Part shown: positions 61,093 to 64,000 of the stretch, one piece after another
How positions within the stretch are numbered: the first letter of the stretch is position 1
Layout of the letters: each line of letters starts with the position of its first letter
Source of the DNA: Pseudomonas laurylsulfativorans
GTDB lineage: Bacteria; Pseudomonadota; Gammaproteobacteria; Pseudomonadales; Pseudomonadaceae
Assembly (NCBI RefSeq): GCF_002906155.1
Contig: NZ_MUJK01000002.1
Span: 744,001-808,000 of the forward strand
Direction of reading: 5' to 3'
Length of the DNA: 64,000 nt
Translations under genes and position numbers: made by a program
The notes under the pieces: model-generated
What the model was told of the DNA's origin: nothing
The model's database searches: none
The model's input: only the letters and a program-made list of their open reading frames with translations

Positions 61093-62433
61093 GTGTTTTC
61101 CCAATTCGCCCTGCACGAACGCCTGCTCAAAGCCGTGGCCGAGCTGAAATTTGTCGAGCCAACGCCTGTGCAAGCCGCGGCCATCCCGCTGGCGCTCCAG
61201 GGGCGTGACCTGCGGGTGACGGCGCAAACCGGTAGCGGCAAAACCGCTGCATTCGTTTTGCCCATCCTTAACCGTCTGATCGGCCCGGCGAAAATCCGCG
61301 TCAGTATCAAGACCCTGATCCTGCTGCCGACCCGCGAACTGGCCCAGCAGACCATCAAGGAAGTCGAGCGCTTCGCGCAGTTCACGTTCATCAAGTCCGG
61401 CCTGATCACTGGCGGTGAAGACTTCAAGGTCCAGGCTGCCATGCTGCGCAAGGTGCCGGACATCCTGATCGGGACGCCGGGCCGGATGATCGAGCAGTTG
61501 AACGCCGGCAACCTCGACCTCAAGGAAGTCGAAGTCCTGGTGCTCGACGAAGCCGACCGCATGCTCGACATGGGCTTTGCCGAAGACGTGCAGCGTCTGG
61601 TGGACGAGTGCACCAACCGTCAGCAGACCATGCTGTTCTCCGCCACCACCGGCGGTTCCGGTCTGCGCGAAATGATCGCCAAAGTCCTGAACAACCCTGA
61701 GCACTTGCAGCTCAACGCGGTCAGCCAGCTGAACGACACTACCCGTCAGCAAATCATCACCGCTGACCACAACCAGCACAAAGAGCAGATCGTCAACTGG
61801 TTGCTGGCCAACGAGACCTACCAGAAGGCCATCGTCTTCACCAATACCCGGGCCATGGCCGACCGTATCTACGGCCGCCTGGTGGCGCAGGAATACAAGG
61901 CGTTCGTGCTGCACGGCGAGAAAGACCAGAAGGATCGCAAACTGGCGATCGACCGTCTGAAACAGGGCGGCGTGAAAATCCTCGTGGCCACTGACGTCGC
62001 CGCTCGCGGCCTGGATGTCGACGGCCTGGACCTGGTGATCAACTTCGACATGCCGCGCAGCGGCGACGAATACGTGCACCGCATCGGTCGCACCGGCCGC
62101 GCCGGCAACGATGGCCTGGCCATCTCGCTGATCTGCCACGGCGACTGGAACCTGATGTCGAGCATCGAGCGCTACCTCAAGCAGAGCTTCGAGCGCCGTA
62201 CCATCAAGGAAGTCAAAGGTACGTACAGCGGACCGAAAAAGGTCAAGGCCTCGGGTAAAGCCGTCGGTGTGAAAAAGAAGAAGACCGACGCCAAGGGCGA
62301 CAAGAAGAAAACTGCCGCCAAGACCCCGACCAAGCGCAAGAGCGCCAACCGGCCCAAGAGCGACTCGCTGGTGAGCAAGGATGGCATGGCTCCGCTCAAG
62401 CGCCGCAAGCCGGAAGCGCCAGCGGCTGAGTAA
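61093..62433 (+). CDS. DEAD-box RNA helicase
   Basis: A 446-residue helicase acting in ribosome assembly or mRNA turnover. FALHERLLKAVAELKFVEPT with PVQAAAIPLAL is the Q motif. TAQTGSGKTAAFVLPIL (motif I), VLDEADRMLDMGF (II), LFSATTGGSGL (III), ATDVAARGLDVDG (V) and HRIGRTGRAGN (VI) follow. The tail from about residue 370 is Lys-rich (VKKKKTDAKGDKKKTAAKT), a likely RNA-binding extension. The GTG at 61093 starts MFSQFALHERL with CGAGG upstream. It is SrmB/RhlE-like; the subgroup is not certain. Confidence 0.92.
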   Translation: MFSQFALHERLLKAVAELKFVEPTPVQAAAIPLALQGRDLRVTAQTGSGKTAAFVLPILNRLIGPAKIRVSIKTLILLPTRELAQQTIKEVERFAQFTFIKSGLITGGEDFKVQAAMLRKVPDILIGTPGRMIEQLNAGNLDLKEVEVLVLDEADRMLDMGFAEDVQRLVDECTNRQQTMLFSATTGGSGLREMIAKVLNNPEHLQLNAVSQLNDTTRQQIITADHNQHKEQIVNWLLANETYQKAIVFTNTRAMADRIYGRLVAQEYKAFVLHGEKDQKDRKLAIDRLKQGGVKILVATDVAARGLDVDGLDLVINFDMPRSGDEYVHRIGRTGRAGNDGLAISLICHGDWNLMSSIERYLKQSFERRTIKEVKGTYSGPKKVKASGKAVGVKKKKTDAKGDKKKTAAKTPTKRKSANRPKSDSLVSKDGMAPLKRRKPEAPAAE

Positions 62434-62453
62434 GTCGTTGTAGAAGGCCCACG

Positions 62454-62480
62454 AAAAACCCGGACAGTGTCCGGGTTTTT
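62454..62480 (+). terminator. Intrinsic terminator of the DEAD-box helicase gene
   Basis: AAAAACCCGGAC and GTCCGGGTTTTT arms with a short loop, 20 bp after the stop codon. The flanking A and T runs could also stop the convergent small gene. Confidence 0.92.
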
Positions 62481-62496
62481 TATGCCCGGCGTTTTA

Positions 62497-62772
62497 TCAG
62501 CTTTCTGTTTTTTTCTCGGCCGACTCCAGTTCCTTCAAGCGCTGATCGATCAACTGGCACTTGTCCGGCAGGTCTTTGGCGGCAGTGCCCAGATCCATCT
62601 TCTGCAACTCGTCGTTGATCTCCTTGGCCTTGGTCGGGTTCTGGTCGGTGAGTCTGGCCACTTGCCCGGCCAGTTGTTCGCGTTTGGCGGTGGCTTCCTC
62701 GGGGGTGCAGGCCCAGGCGGGCAGGGCGCAAGCGAGGGCGATAACGAGGGGCAGCTTGCTCAGGATTTTCAT
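62497..62772 (-). CDS. Small exported helical protein of unknown function
   Basis: A 91-residue protein with signal peptide MKILSKLPLVIALACALPAWA, cut before CTPEEA. Cys1 and Cys51 of the mature chain (CTPEE and DKCQLID) may pair. The rest is charged and helical (EEATAKREQLAGQVARLTDQ). A cysteine follows the cut site, but the sequence before it (PAWA) is not a good lipobox. It is convergent with the helicase gene, and no function can be assigned. Confidence 0.72.
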   Translation of the reverse strand: MKILSKLPLVIALACALPAWACTPEEATAKREQLAGQVARLTDQNPTKAKEINDELQKMDLGTAAKDLPDKCQLIDQRLKELESAEKKTES

Positions 62773-62873
62773 AAGCGTCCTCTGTTCCGGTAATGGCAGA
62801 TATCCGGTTGAGGGGACAACGGCAAGAAAAGTTCAGCCGAGGTGGCGGATGAGTCCGGTATAGGATGCCCAAC

Positions 62874-62901
62874 AAAAAGACCGGGCAATGTCCGGTTTTT
62901 T
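62874..62901 (-). terminator. Hairpin with A/T flanks, probable terminator
   Basis: ACCGG and CCGGT arms, 7-base loop, A-run on the left and T6 on the right. It can terminate the minus-strand methyltransferase gene that ends at 62939. Confidence 0.65.
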
Positions 62902-62938
62902 GCACTCGACAAAACGATGAAAGAGTCTCAAGCCTCGA

Positions 62939-63721
62939 TCACTTGACGGCAATGAATCCTCTTTCCATGGAAATATGCTTGTTTCCATATTTATGAAAAA
63001 TCGGCATTACACGTGCAGAGGCGCTGCAGACTTTCTGTAGCAGATCGATGGGATGCTGGCCTATGGAGGCCATTTCCCACTCAGCGCCCTTCAAGAAAGG
63101 CACACCATAATGGAAGCTTTCAATTGTTGAGAAGCCGATCTCGTGTAATGTTTTTTCGATGAGTTCTTTGGAGTGAAATACGTGTTTTGACCAGTTTTCA
63201 GGGCACCAGCTTTTCCAAAGCTGCGCGCCAACAGCTTCCATGTTTGGCATCGAAAAAAGCAACTTGCCGTTATTTCTCAAGGCGCAAAATGATTTCTCAA
63301 GCATAGGCCTTGGATCAATGAAATGTTCCAGGACACCCCAGTGAACGACGGTGTCGTACTGCTGATCAGGTATCCAGCTGCATATGTCGGCGTTGAGGAA
63401 GTGGCCTGAGCATTGATTGATATCAAAGAGCTCCTTGACTACTTTCAGGCCTTCATCCGAGAAGTCGAGCGCGGTGACGTCTGCCTCCATCCATTTTTTC
63501 ATGGACAAGAGGCGTTTGTTTTCACCGCCACCTCCCAGTTCGAGAATATGAGAGCCCTTGAGCGAACCAAGCCTTTTATGAATCAACTTGGCGAAGAGGC
63601 CATTTTTCCCGTAGTAGAAATCTGAACTACTCAACGTAGACAGTGAGGGCTGGGCAGGGGACCACACACCGTCCCAGTAGCTTTTGTCAGTCACTTTATT
63701 GTGGTCTTGTCGTCCTGACAC
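62939..63721 (-). CDS. Class I SAM-dependent methyltransferase, AT-richer than its surroundings
   Basis: A 260-residue methyltransferase. The SAM loop is unusual, HILELGGGGENKRLL near residue 60, then ADVTALDFSDEGL and YDTVVHWGVLEHFIDP (motif IV). The early KSYWDGVW matches O-antigen or small-molecule methyltransferases. A TTG at 63733 opens the frame, but the GTG at 63721 has TTGGAGAG 6 bases upstream and is preferred. Codon use is visibly more AT-rich than in neighbouring genes (many AAA, TTT, CAT and GAT codons), pointing to recent transfer. The substrate is unknown. Confidence 0.82.
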   Translation of the reverse strand: MSGRQDHNKVTDKSYWDGVWSPAQPSLSTLSSSDFYYGKNGLFAKLIHKRLGSLKGSHILELGGGGENKRLLSMKKWMEADVTALDFSDEGLKVVKELFDINQCSGHFLNADICSWIPDQQYDTVVHWGVLEHFIDPRPMLEKSFCALRNNGKLLFSMPNMEAVGAQLWKSWCPENWSKHVFHSKELIEKTLHEIGFSTIESFHYGVPFLKGAEWEMASIGQHPIDLLQKVCSASARVMPIFHKYGNKHISMERGFIAVK

Positions 63722-63837
63722 GATGCTCTCCAATTGTTTTTTAGTGTTGTAGCCGTCAGACGGTCTTGAGCGTAGCTTAAAAAAAAGACAGTTCTGCGGT
63801 CATTTCGTCGGCTGACTTTCCGTATGTGTTGGGTTTC

Positions 63838-63910
63838 GTCGCGAGCAGGCTCGTCCCACAGGGGACCATGGCGAGTACAAGTCCAATGTGGGAGCGAGCC
63901 TGCTCGCGAA
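63838..63910. repeat. REP doublet, GCGAGC family
   Basis: CGTCGCGAGCAGGCTCGTCCC and inverse GGGAGCGAGCCTGCTCGCG flank about 30 bp. The rest of 63722-64000 holds no supported gene. Confidence 0.8.
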
Positions 63911-64000
63911 CGCCGCGACTCGATGTCCGGTGATTAACTGCCATGGCAGCAACTGGAGCTCGCTTCTTCTGCATACCGGTCGTGATGCCGCACCCACTCC

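Overview
The window is about 64 kb of GC-rich bacterial chromosome. Gene content (rnd-ycgL, cysK, lpxO, aceK, hrpA, pxpABC, a Porin_5-type porin, aqpZ) and the many REP/REPIN palindromes built on GTGGCGAGGGGGCTTGCCCCC and TGTAGGAGCGAGCTTGCTCGC point to a Pseudomonas of the fluorescens group. This is inferred from family recognition, since no database search was possible. I see no rRNA, tRNA, CRISPR array, prophage or insertion sequence. About 50 genes are packed closely, and most gaps over 100 bp hold REP doublets.

Layout. 1-15 kb: the C-terminal part of a lipid A phosphoethanolamine transferase, a methyltransferase, rnd-ycgL, a hydroxyacid dehydrogenase, a nitroreductase, and a run of small conserved or poorly known genes (YcgN type, a peptidase-like protein that has lost its zinc histidines, a SpoU methyltransferase, an HNH protein, a spermidine-synthase-like protein, an orphan cyclic-nucleotide-binding protein). 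Oligopeptidase B, a class II glutamine amidotransferase and a DUF2937 protein follow. 14.9-19.7 kb: a LysR regulator divergent from an MFS carrier and the 5-oxoprolinase genes pxpA, pxpB and pxpC. 19.8-25.4 kb: a VWA/MoxR ATPase pair, a DUF748 protein, cysK and lpxO. 25.4-26.8 kb: an EamA exporter behind what looks like a transcribed leader with its own promoter and a 54-codon ORF.

26.7-40.3 kb is the most interesting region. It holds a LysR gene, a tripartite tricarboxylate-type transporter (tctCBA), two MFS carriers, a COG3618 lactonase-like amidohydrolase, a PdxA-family dehydrogenase, a rhamnonate/lyxonate-type dehydratase, a GguC/AraD1 (FAH fold) protein and a 2,5-dioxovalerate-type aldehyde dehydrogenase. 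The last three fit sugar acid to 2-keto-3-deoxy acid to 2-oxoglutarate semialdehyde to 2-oxoglutarate. A near-identical 15-bp ATAACC-N3-GGCTAT box with T-N11-A geometry lies upstream of each of the three transcription units. This suggests one LysR-controlled regulon for an unidentified sugar acid or lactone.

40.4-52.6 kb: an EamA exporter, aceK, hrpA, a KAS III-like synthase, a porin, a COG3146 protein and aqpZ. 52.8-57.5 kb: an ABC exporter, a periplasmic cyclophilin, an alpha/beta hydrolase and a LysR gene in one direction, with a small secreted protein diverging. 57.7-64 kb: an azoreductase, a DMT transporter, an MscS-type channel, a DEAD-box helicase, a small secreted protein and an AT-richer methyltransferase that looks acquired.

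Coding starts were moved from the longest ORF wherever a ribosome binding site or family alignment favoured an internal start; each entry says so.
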